A program made the translations under genes and the position numbers. The notes under the pieces are model-generated. The model made no database searches. It saw only the letters and a list, made by a program, of their open reading frames with translations, and was not told where the DNA came from. A stretch of 64,000 nucleotides of DNA from Limnohabitans kasalickyi (GTDB lineage Bacteria > Pseudomonadota > Gammaproteobacteria > Burkholderiales > Burkholderiaceae_C), in NCBI GenBank assembly GCA_965234325.1, contig OZ248407.1, positions 496,001 to 560,000 on the forward strand. Reading direction: 5' to 3'. This document shows positions 34,003-42,672 of the stretch, in pieces. Numbering within the stretch: the first letter of the stretch is position 1; each line of letters opens with the position of its first letter.

Positions 34003-34323
34003 GTCAATCAGCACGCCAAACGCTGTGTAAATCAGCGAGCCCAGCAAGGCAGAGCCAAAGTCCTGCACCTGAAAGCCTTCAAGCAACCCTGCGGCGGCCC
34101 AAAACATCAAGGCGTTGATGATGAACAAAAACAAGCCTAAGGTTAAAAACGTCACCGGCAGCGTCAACACCACCAAGGCGGGGCGCACCACCAAGTTGAA
34201 CAAGCCGATGACAAAGGCTGCAGCCAAAGCCGTTCGGAAGTCTTTCACTTCAACGCCGCTGTAAAGGTGGGCCAGCGCCAACAAGGCGGCAGCGTGGAGT
34301 AACCAAGTCAGGATGAGTTTCAT
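33964..34323 (-). CDS. Four-helix membrane protein of the phage holin 4_2 / YvlD family
   Basis: A 119-residue protein with four hydrophobic helices, including LLHAAALLALAHLYSG, LAAAFVIGLFNLVVRPAL and LTLGLFLFIINALMFWAAAGL, the pattern of the PF04020 family. The family name mentions phage holins, but no phage genes are near, and such proteins are common in ordinary chromosomes with no known role. It overlaps the 3' end of bepA tail-to-tail. Confidence 0.88.
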   Translation of the reverse strand: MKLILTWLLHAAALLALAHLYSGVEVKDFRTALAAAFVIGLFNLVVRPALVVLTLPVTFLTLGLFLFIINALMFWAAAGLLEGFQVQDFGSALLGSLIYTAFGVLIDSALQRLFSPKTL

Positions 34324-34401
34324 TGTTCAGTCAGCATAGCACTGCAGCTATGATCCACACCCCACTCCCACCCCTACTTTTAGGTCGTTCACTCTAGCGC
34401 C

Positions 34402-34809
34402 ATGGCCAGCATTCACATCACCGACATTGAGGCCGCCATCAACTATTGGCGCGACAGGTCTCCCTCACCCGACGGCATCACGCTCGCCCCTGAGCTGCGC
34501 GCTTTGGCTGAGGTGTACGCGTTGATGGTGTTTCACCACCAAGACGAAGCGGCAGAGCGTGGCTTTCCATCCAAAGCCTTAGACGCGTGGCTGACTTGGT
34601 ACCACACCACACCCGACGCACCCTGTATCGCGATTTGCTCAACCAGCCAAGGTGACGAGGAGTGCAAAGGCTGCGGACGCACCTTTGAAGAAGTGCAGCA
34701 CTGGCCAGGCATGACGCCCAGCGAGAAGCGCAGCACATGGCGACGCATCACCATGATTGGCACCTCTTGGCGTTTTAACAAATACGCCGAGCGGGCGCGG
34801 GGCGAATAA
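34402..34809 (+). CDS. Fusion of DUF3717 and DUF1289 domains
   Basis: A 135-residue soluble protein. Residues 1-70 match DUF3717, seen as ITDIEAAINYWRDRSP with its AIN motif and ELRALAEVYALMVFH. Residues about 72-125 match DUF1289, with the four-cysteine motif PCIAIC...ECKGCGRTFEEV and the trailing W-x-x-M-(S/T)-x-x-E-(K/R). The cysteines probably bind zinc or an Fe-S cluster. Neither domain has a known function to me. It is convergent with yaeQ, 15 bases away. Confidence 0.82.
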   Translation: MASIHITDIEAAINYWRDRSPSPDGITLAPELRALAEVYALMVFHHQDEAAERGFPSKALDAWLTWYHTTPDAPCIAICSTSQGDEECKGCGRTFEEVQHWPGMTPSEKRSTWRRITMIGTSWRFNKYAERARGE

Positions 34810-34824
34810 GTTTTTTTTGCAGCG

Positions 34825-35385
34825 TTATTTCCAGCGCTCGCACTCAATGTCGACGGTGGTCTTGCCGTTGCTCATCATCACCACACCTTCTTGAACCGTG
34901 GCTTGCAATTGCATGCTGCGCTCCGCCAGTTTGGCCAAGTCTTGCGACGCTGTGCTGGGGATGCGCCACACCTGCAACGACGTGGGCTTGATGAGTTTGT
35001 TTTGCATGGTCTTCCACCAGACATCGCCAGAGCTGGAGAACACATACAACATCACTTGGTCGGCCTTGCTGCAGGCTTTGAGCAAAGGCTTTTCTTCGGG
35101 CTGACCCACTTCAATCCACAGGCGTTTGCGGCCCGTGAAATCGGTCAGCATCACATCGGGTTCGTCGGGGTTCGACAGGCCCGCGCCAAAAGCCAGCACG
35201 CCGTCGCCGTTGCACACGTCTTGCAGCAAATGTGCTTGTAACGAGAGCGCGACCAAACGCACCATCATGCGCTCGTCGGTTTCGCTGGGGTGGCGCGCGA
35301 GGGTGAGTGCGTGGTCGGCGTAGTAGCTGTGGTCAATGTCAGCGATCTGAACGTTCGCTTTGAAGATGGTAGATTTGATCGCCAT
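34825..35385 (-). CDS. yaeQ: YaeQ family protein
   Basis: A 186-residue protein that aligns with YaeQ over its whole length: MAIKSTIFKANVQIADIDHSYY at the start, LTLARHPSETDERMMVRL, then DFTGRKRLWIEVGQPEEKPL and CSKADQVMLYVF. The fold is related to PD-(D/E)XK nucleases, but no activity is proven. It was once proposed as an RfaH suppressor. It follows purB by 4 bases on the same strand. Confidence 0.93.
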   Translation of the reverse strand: MAIKSTIFKANVQIADIDHSYYADHALTLARHPSETDERMMVRLVALSLQAHLLQDVCNGDGVLAFGAGLSNPDEPDVMLTDFTGRKRLWIEVGQPEEKPLLKACSKADQVMLYVFSSSGDVWWKTMQNKLIKPTSLQVWRIPSTASQDLAKLAERSMQLQATVQEGVVMMSNGKTTVDIECERWK

Positions 35386-35389
35386 GGTT

Positions 35390-36802
35390 TTAAACGCGAC
35401 GCGCCAGTTCGGCAGCTTTGCCCACGTAGCTGCCGGGTGTCATGGCCAGCAAACGGTCAATGTCGGCTTGCGGAATTTGCAGCGATGCAATCAAACCGTG
35501 CAGCGCCTCAGCCGTGACCGTCTTGCCGCGCGTGACTTCCTTGAGCTGCTCGTAAGCGCCTTGCACACCATAGCGGCGCATGACGGTTTGGATGGGCTCT
35601 GCCAACACTTCCCAAGCGGCGTCGAGGTCGGCCGCCAAAGCTTCTTCGTTGAGTTCGAGTTTGTTCAACCCTACGCTGAGCGACTGATACGCCAAGGCGG
35701 TGTAGCCCAGGGCCACACCCATGTTGCGCAACACAGTCGAGTCAGTCAGGTCACGCTGCCAACGGCTGATGGGCAACTTTTCGCTCAGGTGTTTGAGCAC
35801 GGCATTGGCCAAACCCAAATTACCTTCGGCATTTTCAAAGTCAATCGGGTTGACTTTGTGCGGCATGGTGGACGAGCCAATTTCGCCCGCCTTCAGGCGT
35901 TGCTTGAAGTAGCCCAACGACACATAGCCCCACACATCGCGTGACCAGTCGATCAGGATGGTGTTGGCGCGCGCCATGGCATCAAACAACTCGGCCATGT
36001 AGTCGTGGTGTTCAATTTGAATGCTGTAGGGCTGGAAGGTCAGACCGAGGCCCAGAGGCGCAGGCGTTTCCACCACTTTGCGGCTGAAGGCTTCCCAGTC
36101 AAAGTCGGGCCAGGCACTTAGGTGGGCGTTGTAGTTGCCCACCGCGCCGTTCATCTTGGCCATCATGTGCACGCCCGCAATGCGCTCGCGCACTTGCTTC
36201 AAGCGCACCACCACGTTGGCCACTTCTTTGCCAACCGTCGTGGGGCTGGCGGTTTGGCCATGGGTGCGGCTGAGCATGGGCACCTCGGCAAAGGCGTGAG
36301 CCATCTCGCGCAGCTTGGCAATCAAACCATCGAGGCCAGGCAAGATCACGTCATCGCGGCCCGCTTGCAGTTGCAAAGCGTGGCTGGTGTTGTTGATGTC
36401 TTCGCTGGTGCAGGCAAAGTGCACAAACTCGGCGGCGGCTTCGAGCTCGGCGTGGCCTTTGAATTTTTTCTTGATCCAGTACTCCACGGCTTTCACGTCA
36501 TGGTTGGTGACCTTCTCTTCGTCTTTGATGGCCAGCGCATCTTCTGTGCTGAAGTTCGTCACCAAACTGATCAGATAGGCGCGTGAGGCAGCGCTCAATG
36601 GTTTGAATTCGGCAAAGCCCGCATCGCTCAAAGCCATGAACCACGCAATCTCCACCTGCACGCGGCGGTGCATATAGCCTCGTTCGCTCATCAAGGGGCG
36701 CAGCGCGGCGACTTTGCCGGCGTAGCGGCCATCCAGGGGAGACAAGGCGGTGACTTGGGAAACAGCTTGGGAAGTAGATGGGGAGGTAGGGGTGTTGCTC
36801 AT
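35390..36802 (-). CDS. purB: Adenylosuccinate lyase
   Basis: A 470-residue enzyme of the fumarase superfamily that acts twice in purine synthesis (SAICAR to AICAR, adenylosuccinate to AMP). The superfamily loop is GSSTMPHKVNPIDFENAEGN, and SRTHGQTASPTT carries a catalytic His. Its N-terminus has a Ser/Thr/Pro-rich extension. It is divergent from a GST gene. Confidence 0.97.
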   Translation of the reverse strand: MSNTPTSPSTSQAVSQVTALSPLDGRYAGKVAALRPLMSERGYMHRRVQVEIAWFMALSDAGFAEFKPLSAASRAYLISLVTNFSTEDALAIKDEEKVTNHDVKAVEYWIKKKFKGHAELEAAAEFVHFACTSEDINNTSHALQLQAGRDDVILPGLDGLIAKLREMAHAFAEVPMLSRTHGQTASPTTVGKEVANVVVRLKQVRERIAGVHMMAKMNGAVGNYNAHLSAWPDFDWEAFSRKVVETPAPLGLGLTFQPYSIQIEHHDYMAELFDAMARANTILIDWSRDVWGYVSLGYFKQRLKAGEIGSSTMPHKVNPIDFENAEGNLGLANAVLKHLSEKLPISRWQRDLTDSTVLRNMGVALGYTALAYQSLSVGLNKLELNEEALAADLDAAWEVLAEPIQTVMRRYGVQGAYEQLKEVTRGKTVTAEALHGLIASLQIPQADIDRLLAMTPGSYVGKAAELARRV

Positions 36803-36886
36803 CCTGCAATTTTAGGTGGTGCCGCTGACGCGGTGCATGCAATGCGCCCCTATAAAATACGCGCTCTGTCAATTTCAAATGAACGT

Positions 36887-37501
36887 ATGAAGCTTATTGG
36901 TGCCGTCACCAGTCCCTACGTGCGCAAAGTGCGCATCGTCATGGCTGAGAAAAAACTAGACGTTCAATTCGTCACCGAAGACGTATGGGCGGCCGACACC
37001 ACCATCACAGAATCCAATCCGCTGGGCAAAGTCCCGTGCTTGATCATGGAAGGCGGCGAGGCCCTGTTTGACTCCCGCGTGATCGTGGAGTACCTCGACA
37101 CCTTGTCACCCGTGGGCAAACTGATTCCCGTTGGTGGCCGTGAGCGTGCGGAAGTGAAAACGTGGGAAGCCTTGGCCGACGGCTTGTTGGACGCTGCCAT
37201 TCTGGCCCGCTTAGAAGCTCACTGGATTGGTCGCAAAGACAACGAGCGCAGCCAAGCTTGGATAGATCGTCAGATGAAAAAGATCGATGACAGCTTGGCC
37301 GCCATGAGTCGCGGATTGGGTGAGCGTAGCCACTGCGTAGGCATCCATCTGAGCTTGAGCGATATCGCCTTGGGCAGTGCTTTGGGCTATCTGGACTTCC
37401 GTTTTCCCGACATCAACTGGCGCGAGCGTCACGCCAATTTGGCTGACCTTTTTGAGCGCTTGTCACAGCGACAAAGCTTCAAAGACACGCTGCCGGCCTA
37501 A
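36887..37501 (+). CDS. Glutathione S-transferase family protein (YibF/SspA-like)
   Basis: A 204-residue protein. The thioredoxin-like domain starts MKLIGAVTSPYVRKVRIVMAE, where Ser in TSPY is the likely glutathione-contacting residue. NPLGKVPCLIMEGGEALFDS carries the cis-Pro. The helical domain follows. The substrate is unknown. The ATG at 36887 is favoured by homology, and a TATAAA/TAAAAT -10-like element lies at about 36851-36858. Confidence 0.9.
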   Translation: MKLIGAVTSPYVRKVRIVMAEKKLDVQFVTEDVWAADTTITESNPLGKVPCLIMEGGEALFDSRVIVEYLDTLSPVGKLIPVGGRERAEVKTWEALADGLLDAAILARLEAHWIGRKDNERSQAWIDRQMKKIDDSLAAMSRGLGERSHCVGIHLSLSDIALGSALGYLDFRFPDINWRERHANLADLFERLSQRQSFKDTLPA

Positions 37502-37508
37502 CTCGAAG

Positions 37509-37964
37509 CTAGCTGTTGGCTCGTCGCTTGAGCCAACGCATCAAGCTGCCCACCACGGGCAGCTTTTCATACAACTCTTCGGCAGCATCCCAGTAATCGC
37601 GGTGTATGGCCACGCGCCATACGCCCGCTTCTTCGCGCAGCACCAAGTGGCTGGCTCCGCGAATGGTTTGTGTGCGACCTGCGTCAAAGTGGCGCATGCC
37701 AAACAAAAAATCCCAAGTCACAAAACATTGCACACCTTGCTGCACACGCTGTGTGATGACAAAACGTGGCGCATCAAGCTCGCGAAACATGTGCGCAAAG
37801 ATGGCCTCAATGGCGGGCACGCCCTGAACCTCGTTGAACGGGTCTTTGAACTGCGCGTCGGCTGTGTAGATGTCGGCGATGCGGGCGACGTCGGCGGGTT
37901 GAAGTTGTTCAAAAAAGTCGACCACGCGCTGCAGCGCGGCTTCGCAGGTGTCAGTGTTGCCCAT
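37509..37964 (-). CDS. SnoaL-like/NTF2-fold protein
   Basis: A 151-residue protein with the NTF2-like cone fold seen in SnoaL relatives: LQRVVDFFEQLQPADVARIADIYTADAQFKDPF at the start, then FVTWDFLFGM and a WRVAIHRDYWDAAEEL strand-helix. Such folds serve as small enzymes or binding proteins, and no catalytic set is obvious here. It is the last gene of the LitR-linked cluster. The ATG at 37964 is spaced from GGGGA. A GTG at 37973 overlaps the SDR stop (GTGA) and is the alternative. Confidence 0.85.
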   Translation of the reverse strand: MGNTDTCEAALQRVVDFFEQLQPADVARIADIYTADAQFKDPFNEVQGVPAIEAIFAHMFRELDAPRFVITQRVQQGVQCFVTWDFLFGMRHFDAGRTQTIRGASHLVLREEAGVWRVAIHRDYWDAAEELYEKLPVVGSLMRWLKRRANS

Positions 37965-37969
37965 GGGGT

Positions 37970-38743
37970 TCACATCCCCGTGGCGCGGCGCACCAACGCA
38001 AAGTACCAGCGGTAAGGCAGCAAGCGCATGAACTTGAGCCAGCGTGTGAAACGTTTTGGGTAGTGAATCTCGAAGGCCCCTTTGGCCCAGCCGCGCAGCA
38101 TTTCACGGGCGGCTTCTTCGGGGCCAATCAAAGCCGGCATGTGAAAGGTGTTTTGCGCGGTTAGGGGCGTTTCTACAAAGCCGGGGTTCACCACGCTCAC
38201 GCCCAAACCTTGGGTGGACAGATCCAGATACAAAGCCTCGGCCAGATGAATCAAGGCCGCTTTGGTGGGGCCGTAGGCCAAGCTTTGCGGCAAGCCTCGG
38301 TAGCCCGCCACGCTGGCCACCAGACTGAGGTGGCCAAAGCCTTGCGTCAGCAAGGCGGGCAACACCGCGTCGAGCATGTAGAGCGCGCCCAGGTAGTTGA
38401 CGGTTTGGTGGCGCAGCATTTCGTCCAGGTTGTAGTCCGTGGCGCGCACCGGTTTGTAATAGCCGGCGCAGTAAATCACCACGTCTAAGCCTTGTTCAGC
38501 TTGTATGTGTTGCGCGGCTTGGCGCATGGCTATGGGATCGCTCACATCGAGCACGACTGCCTGTGCGCCAGGGTGGGTATCGACAAACTGTTGCAGCAAC
38601 TCAGCCTTGCGGGCCGACACCACCACGCGCGCACCTGCTGAGTGCAGGGCTTGGGCGGTGGCCAAACCAATGCCGCTCGAGGCGCCAATCAGCCACACGC
38701 TGCGGCCTTGCCAATCGGTGATGGTTGGATTGAGGGGTTTCAT
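37970..38743 (-). CDS. Short-chain dehydrogenase/reductase (SDR)
   Basis: A 257-residue NAD(P)-dependent oxidoreductase. The cofactor motif is IGASSGIGLATA, and the catalytic set is Ser in SLVASVAG with YGPTK. The C-terminal part (FEIHYPKRFTRWLKFMRLLPYRWYFALV) has an amphipathic, membrane-friendly look, as in SDRs acting on lipid substrates. It overlaps the upstream gene by four bases (ATGA). The role in the cluster is inferred to be oxidation or reduction of a lipid intermediate. Confidence 0.9.
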   Translation of the reverse strand: MKPLNPTITDWQGRSVWLIGASSGIGLATAQALHSAGARVVVSARKAELLQQFVDTHPGAQAVVLDVSDPIAMRQAAQHIQAEQGLDVVIYCAGYYKPVRATDYNLDEMLRHQTVNYLGALYMLDAVLPALLTQGFGHLSLVASVAGYRGLPQSLAYGPTKAALIHLAEALYLDLSTQGLGVSVVNPGFVETPLTAQNTFHMPALIGPEEAAREMLRGWAKGAFEIHYPKRFTRWLKFMRLLPYRWYFALVRRATGM

Positions 38744-39324
38744 GGTTGTGCACCTGCTAAAAGTTGTTGTCGCAGTTGACGTTGCGAGGTCTCGGGGGCC
38801 AGCCAAATGCCCATGAAGCGTTGGGCCAATTCGGCGTCACGCATCTCGCCCAGCAGCTGTTCTTGGTGCAGAAGTTGCAGGCCTTTTTGAGGCACGTAGA
38901 CGCCGGTGAGTCGCTCGCCTGCGCGCACATTGGGAATGAGCTGGTTCAGCAGTGTCGACCAGTTTTGGGTTTGAGCGGGAGTCAGGGCACGCTGGCCCTG
39001 CATCTCATCCATGGAGCGCTGGGCAATGTCGGCGCCTTTGAAGTCCCGCAGGTAACGCAGATCCAACACCAAGGCTTGTCTGTCCCAATCGCTGGCTGAA
39101 AAAGTCGCATTTGCCCACAGGCTGGCGTCGTAGACCGAAAAGCCCCAATAGGTAAAACGTTGCTGACCCATCAAGCGAGGTGTGGGCAGCCATTTTTGCA
39201 AGCGTTGCATGGGCAAGGCGTCGCTGGGTGGGGTTTGTGCCGCAGCGTTGGGTAGTCGCCCAGCGGCGGCGAGCGTCAGCCCGGCCTGCAGGCCAACAGT
39301 GAGAAGCCTGCGGCGCGTGTTCAT
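38740..39324 (-). CDS. Chalcone-isomerase-like periplasmic protein
   Basis: A 194-residue protein with an N-terminal signal (MNTRRRLLTVGLQAGLTLAA, with possible twin-arginine character), then a domain of the bacterial chalcone-isomerase-like family: FTYWGFSVYDASLWANATF, LDLRYLRDFKGADIAQRS and LPNVRAGERLTGVYVP-type stretches. Fungal and plant relatives of this fold include fatty-acid-binding proteins, so a lipid-related role is plausible. It overlaps both neighbours by four bases. True chalcone isomerase activity is unlikely. Confidence 0.82.
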   Translation of the reverse strand: MNTRRRLLTVGLQAGLTLAAAGRLPNAAAQTPPSDALPMQRLQKWLPTPRLMGQQRFTYWGFSVYDASLWANATFSASDWDRQALVLDLRYLRDFKGADIAQRSMDEMQGQRALTPAQTQNWSTLLNQLIPNVRAGERLTGVYVPQKGLQLLHQEQLLGEMRDAELAQRFMGIWLAPETSQRQLRQQLLAGAQP

Positions 39325-40559
39325 GGCTTGACCAAGGTGTACTGCACCACGTCGATGTTGTGTTGCTCAAAGGCTGCTTCGCAGTAGGCGAGGTAGAACT
39401 CCCAAATGCGGATGAAACGCAGGTCAAAGCCCAACGCCAGCACCTGCGCTTGGTCAGCCATGAACTGCTGGCGCCAACGGCGCAAGGTTTCGGCGTAGTC
39501 CAAGCCAAAGGCCATTTCATCCACCACCTTGAGGCCTGCTTTCGCTGCTTGTGCGCGGAACTCGCGTGGGCAGGGCAAGCAGCCGCCGGGGAAGATGTAT
39601 TGCTGAATGAAGTCGGTGCTGGTCACGTACCGGTCAAACAAGCTGTCGTCGATGACGATGCTCTGGATGCACGCCTTGCCGCCGCTTTTGAGCAGCCGAG
39701 CGACGGTGGCGAAATAGGTGGGCCAATATTCTTGGCCCACCGCTTCGATCATTTCGATGGAGCAGACCGCGTCATACGGGCCATCGTTGATGTCGCGGTA
39801 GTCTTGCCAACGCAGGTTGCTTTGGTCTTGCTTGCCCAAGGCTTGCATGCGGCGGTTGGCGTAGGCCAGTTGTTCGTGGCTCAAGGTCACGCCGCTCATG
39901 TGCGCGCCAAATTCGGTGCTGCCCATCTCGGCCAGTGCGCCCCAGCCGCAGCCAATTTCCATCACGCGGTCACCGGGTTTGACGTCGACCATGCGCAAGG
40001 CGCGGCGCACTTTGGCGCTTTGAGCTTGGGCCATGGGTTGGCTGCGGTCACCGTCAAACCAAGCGGACGAATAGTTCATCGTGCCGTCCAGCCACAGCTC
40101 GTAAAACGCGTTGCCCAAGTCGTAATGGGCGTGGATATTTTTGGCGCTGTTGCTGCGCGTGTTGCGGTTCAACAAATGCTTCACGCGGTAGACCAAGCGG
40201 CCCAGCCAGTGGCCGTAAATCAGGTCGTCCATGTCGCGGCGATTGGCGACAAAGAGTTGCAACAGGTCGGCCAAGTTGTGGGTGGTCCAGTCGCCCGCGA
40301 TGTAGCTTTCTGCAAAACCAATGTCGCCCGATTTGAGGGCCTGTGTCAGCGGTGTCCAGTTGTTCAAATGCAGGCTGGCATGTAAGGCTTGGCCTTGGGC
40401 TGGCGTTTCGCCAAATTGTTCGGTACTGCCGTCGGGCCATTGCACATGCAAGGTGCCATGTTTGAGGCGTTGCAGCAGGGCGAGTACACGCCGAGCTGCC
40501 GAGGGCATGTCAGAGGGTGCGTTGGCGCGTTGGGCGGTGTCGTTGCGGGTGGTGGTCAT
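39321..40559 (-). CDS. Cyclopropane-fatty-acid-synthase-family SAM methyltransferase
   Basis: A 412-residue enzyme of the CFA synthase family. The SAM site is VMEIGCGWGALAEM, and upstream are HAHYDLGNAFYELWLDGTMNYSSAWF and other family motifs. SIEMIEAVGQEYWPTYF and QQYIFPGGCLPC follow. It may form cyclopropane rings or, as in relatives next to DUF1365 and FAD oxidoreductases, methylate the double bond of membrane acyl chains on the way to methylated or furan fatty acids. Which product is made cannot be read here. Its stop overlaps the next start by four bases. Confidence 0.92.
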   Translation of the reverse strand: MTTTRNDTAQRANAPSDMPSAARRVLALLQRLKHGTLHVQWPDGSTEQFGETPAQGQALHASLHLNNWTPLTQALKSGDIGFAESYIAGDWTTHNLADLLQLFVANRRDMDDLIYGHWLGRLVYRVKHLLNRNTRSNSAKNIHAHYDLGNAFYELWLDGTMNYSSAWFDGDRSQPMAQAQSAKVRRALRMVDVKPGDRVMEIGCGWGALAEMGSTEFGAHMSGVTLSHEQLAYANRRMQALGKQDQSNLRWQDYRDINDGPYDAVCSIEMIEAVGQEYWPTYFATVARLLKSGGKACIQSIVIDDSLFDRYVTSTDFIQQYIFPGGCLPCPREFRAQAAKAGLKVVDEMAFGLDYAETLRRWRQQFMADQAQVLALGFDLRFIRIWEFYLAYCEAAFEQHNIDVVQYTLVKP

Positions 40560-40578
40560 GGCTGGTAGCGTCTTTAAA

Positions 40579-41370
40579 TCAGCGGGTCACAAAATCTTTG
40601 GGCGGGGCAGGTTGCCGGAAAAACGGCACTTTTTTTCGCCACAGCTTGAAGGCTTGCCAGTGAATGCGCACCATAACCATTGCGGTCATCAGTGGGTAGC
40701 GCAAGAGGGCGCGTTGCAAAGCGGCGCGCGTGATGGGTTGAAGTTCGCCACTCACGCTCGTTTCGATCAACGGGCCTTGGGCATCGTCGTGGTCCACGCG
40801 TGCCACGGTGTGTGTGGCGGTGCGCATGAAGCGAAAACGGTAGTCGCCTTGCACGGCACAAAACGGCGAGACATGAAACACCTTGTCGGCGCGCAGTTCG
40901 ACGCCGTACTTCGGGCGGTCGAGCAAATAGCAATGGCGCTCGCCAAAGGTGTTGTTCACCTCGACCACGATGGCGCGCAGTGATGCATCTGCCGCGTGAC
41001 AGTACCAAAAACTGACGGGCTTGAAGGTGTAGCCCAGCACGCGTGGGTAGCAATGCAGCCACACCTCGCCCGTGGCATCGGTGATGCCTTCGGCCTGCAG
41101 CAGTTCATCGAGCCAAGCCAGAGCGCCGCCTTGTGCCGGACTGCGGCCATCGCCGTGGTCCACGTCATGAAAGCTGATCGTCCCTGCACGGTTGATGGCC
41201 AACGGTGTGTCGCCCGTCGCCAAGCTACGCATCGGCAACATCAAGAAATAGGTGCCGTAGATAAACGCATGATGCGTGGGGCGCAAGCGGGTGTGACGCA
41301 CTTGACCAAACCCGATCAAGCCGGTTTCGGGCAGCGCTTTCGCGAGAGGTTGCGTCAGGGGGGCTTGCAT
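40579..41370 (-). CDS. DUF1365 domain protein
   Basis: A 263-residue protein of the DUF1365 family: FGQVRHTRLRPTHHAFIYGTYFLMLPM, then YPRVLGYTFKPVSFWYCH with VEVNNTFGERHCYLL and KVFHVSPFCAVQGDYRFRF. No enzymatic activity is known to me. The family occurs between a FAD amine-oxidase-like protein and a CFA-type methyltransferase in many proteobacteria, exactly as here, so it probably acts with them on lipids. The ATG at 41370 is preferred to a GTG one codon earlier. Confidence 0.92.
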   Translation of the reverse strand: MQAPLTQPLAKALPETGLIGFGQVRHTRLRPTHHAFIYGTYFLMLPMRSLATGDTPLAINRAGTISFHDVDHGDGRSPAQGGALAWLDELLQAEGITDATGEVWLHCYPRVLGYTFKPVSFWYCHAADASLRAIVVEVNNTFGERHCYLLDRPKYGVELRADKVFHVSPFCAVQGDYRFRFMRTATHTVARVDHDDAQGPLIETSVSGELQPITRAALQRALLRYPLMTAMVMVRIHWQAFKLWRKKVPFFRQPAPPKDFVTR

Positions 41371-41388
41371 CACACGCTCAGTGTCCGC

Positions 41389-42672
41389 TCAAGACGCCAG
41401 CCAACTCTGTGCGGCAGCACGCCCAGCTTTGAAGCCGTCTTCGTGAAAGCCGTAGCCCATCCAAGCGCCCGCAAACCACGTACTTTGCTGGCCTTGCAAT
41501 TGCGGCATCTGCCCTTGTGCTTGTGTGGCCGCCAAGTCAAACACGGGGTGCGCATAGTCGTAGGTGCCCAGCACTTTGGCGGGGTCAATCTCGTGCACGG
41601 GGTTGAGCGACACCACCACGTCTTGCGTGAAGGGCAGCGGCTGCAAAAGGTTGAGCCAATAGTGCAAGCACACACGCGCCGATTCGGTGTTGTGTTGCGC
41701 GGCACGTTCGTAGTTCCAAGCTGCCCAAGCGAGTTTTTTCTTGGGCATGACCGAGGTGTCGGTGTGCAGCACCGCGCGGTTGGCGTGGGTGCGAACCGCG
41801 CCCAATGTGGCTTGTTCTTGTGGTGTCGGTGCGGCCAGCATGCGCAAGGCTTGGCCCGCGTGAGTGGCCAAGATGACGGCATCAAAGCGTTCGCTGCCCG
41901 TGTGCGTGTGCACGGTGGCACCTTGGGCATCGCGCTCGATGCGCAGAACGGGCGTGTTCAGCCGTTTGTCGGGGATGCGGGCGACAATTTTCTCGACGTA
42001 ATGCTTTGCGCCACCAGCCACCGTGTGCCATTGCGGGCGGTTGTTGACCTGAATCAGGCCGTGGTTGTGGCAAAACCGCACCATGGTTGACACGGGAAAT
42101 TGCAGCATTTGGTCGGTAGGGCAACTCCAGATGCAGCCGAGCATGGGCAGCAAATACCAATCGCGGAAGGTGTTGCCAAAGGCGTGGGTGTGCAAAAAGT
42201 CTTGCAGCGGTTGCGCCAGTTCGTGGTCTTGGTTGCGCTCGGCCAGCGCTGTGGCCAAGGTGTTGAAGCGCATCACGTCGCGCAGCATATTCAAGAAACG
42301 CGGTTTGAACAGGTTGCTGCGCTGCGCAAACACCGTGTTCAAGTTGGCACCGTTCCACTCCAAAGCGCGCTGCCCGGGTTTGCCAGGCACTTGCACCGAG
42401 AACGACATGTCCGACTTGGCTGTCGCCACTTGCAGCTCGTCAAACAGGGCAATCAGGCCTGGATAGGTGCGTTCGTTGTAGACCAAAAACCCTGTGTCCA
42501 CGCCGTGGGTTTGCAAGCCCGTCGCAGTGGGTAAGGTCACGTCCACGGTGTGGGTGTGGCCACCAAAGTAATCGCCTGCTTCAAACAGGGTGAGCTCGGC
42601 GTGGCCATGCAAATGGTGGGCGGCTGACAGGCCCGAAATGCCTGAGCCAACAATCGCCACGCGTCGCGTCAT
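41389..42672 (-). CDS. FAD-dependent amine-oxidase-like oxidoreductase
   Basis: A 427-residue flavoprotein. The FAD-binding motif VAIVGSGISGLSAAHHL is at the very N-terminus, followed by FEAGDYFGGHTHTVDV and DTGFLVYNERTYPGL. The C-terminal WFAGAWMGYGFHEDGFKAGRAAA is the second FAD contact. It belongs to the NAD(P)-binding amine oxidase group near carotenoid desaturases, whose members next to DUF1365 and CFA-type genes are thought to act on fatty acyl chains. It overlaps gpx by four bases. Confidence 0.9.
   Translation of the reverse strand: MTRRVAIVGSGISGLSAAHHLHGHAELTLFEAGDYFGGHTHTVDVTLPTATGLQTHGVDTGFLVYNERTYPGLIALFDELQVATAKSDMSFSVQVPGKPGQRALEWNGANLNTVFAQRSNLFKPRFLNMLRDVMRFNTLATALAERNQDHELAQPLQDFLHTHAFGNTFRDWYLLPMLGCIWSCPTDQMLQFPVSTMVRFCHNHGLIQVNNRPQWHTVAGGAKHYVEKIVARIPDKRLNTPVLRIERDAQGATVHTHTGSERFDAVILATHAGQALRMLAAPTPQEQATLGAVRTHANRAVLHTDTSVMPKKKLAWAAWNYERAAQHNTESARVCLHYWLNLLQPLPFTQDVVVSLNPVHEIDPAKVLGTYDYAHPVFDLAATQAQGQMPQLQGQQSTWFAGAWMGYGFHEDGFKAGRAAAQSWLAS

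Noticed and set aside
33964..34323. Prophage remnant, suggested by the holin family name
   Set aside because: The family is common in ordinary chromosomes, and no phage gene lies nearby.
40996..42090. 364-codon open frame antisense to the DUF1365 and FAD genes
   Set aside because: It crosses two well-supported genes and shows no motif or ribosome binding site.
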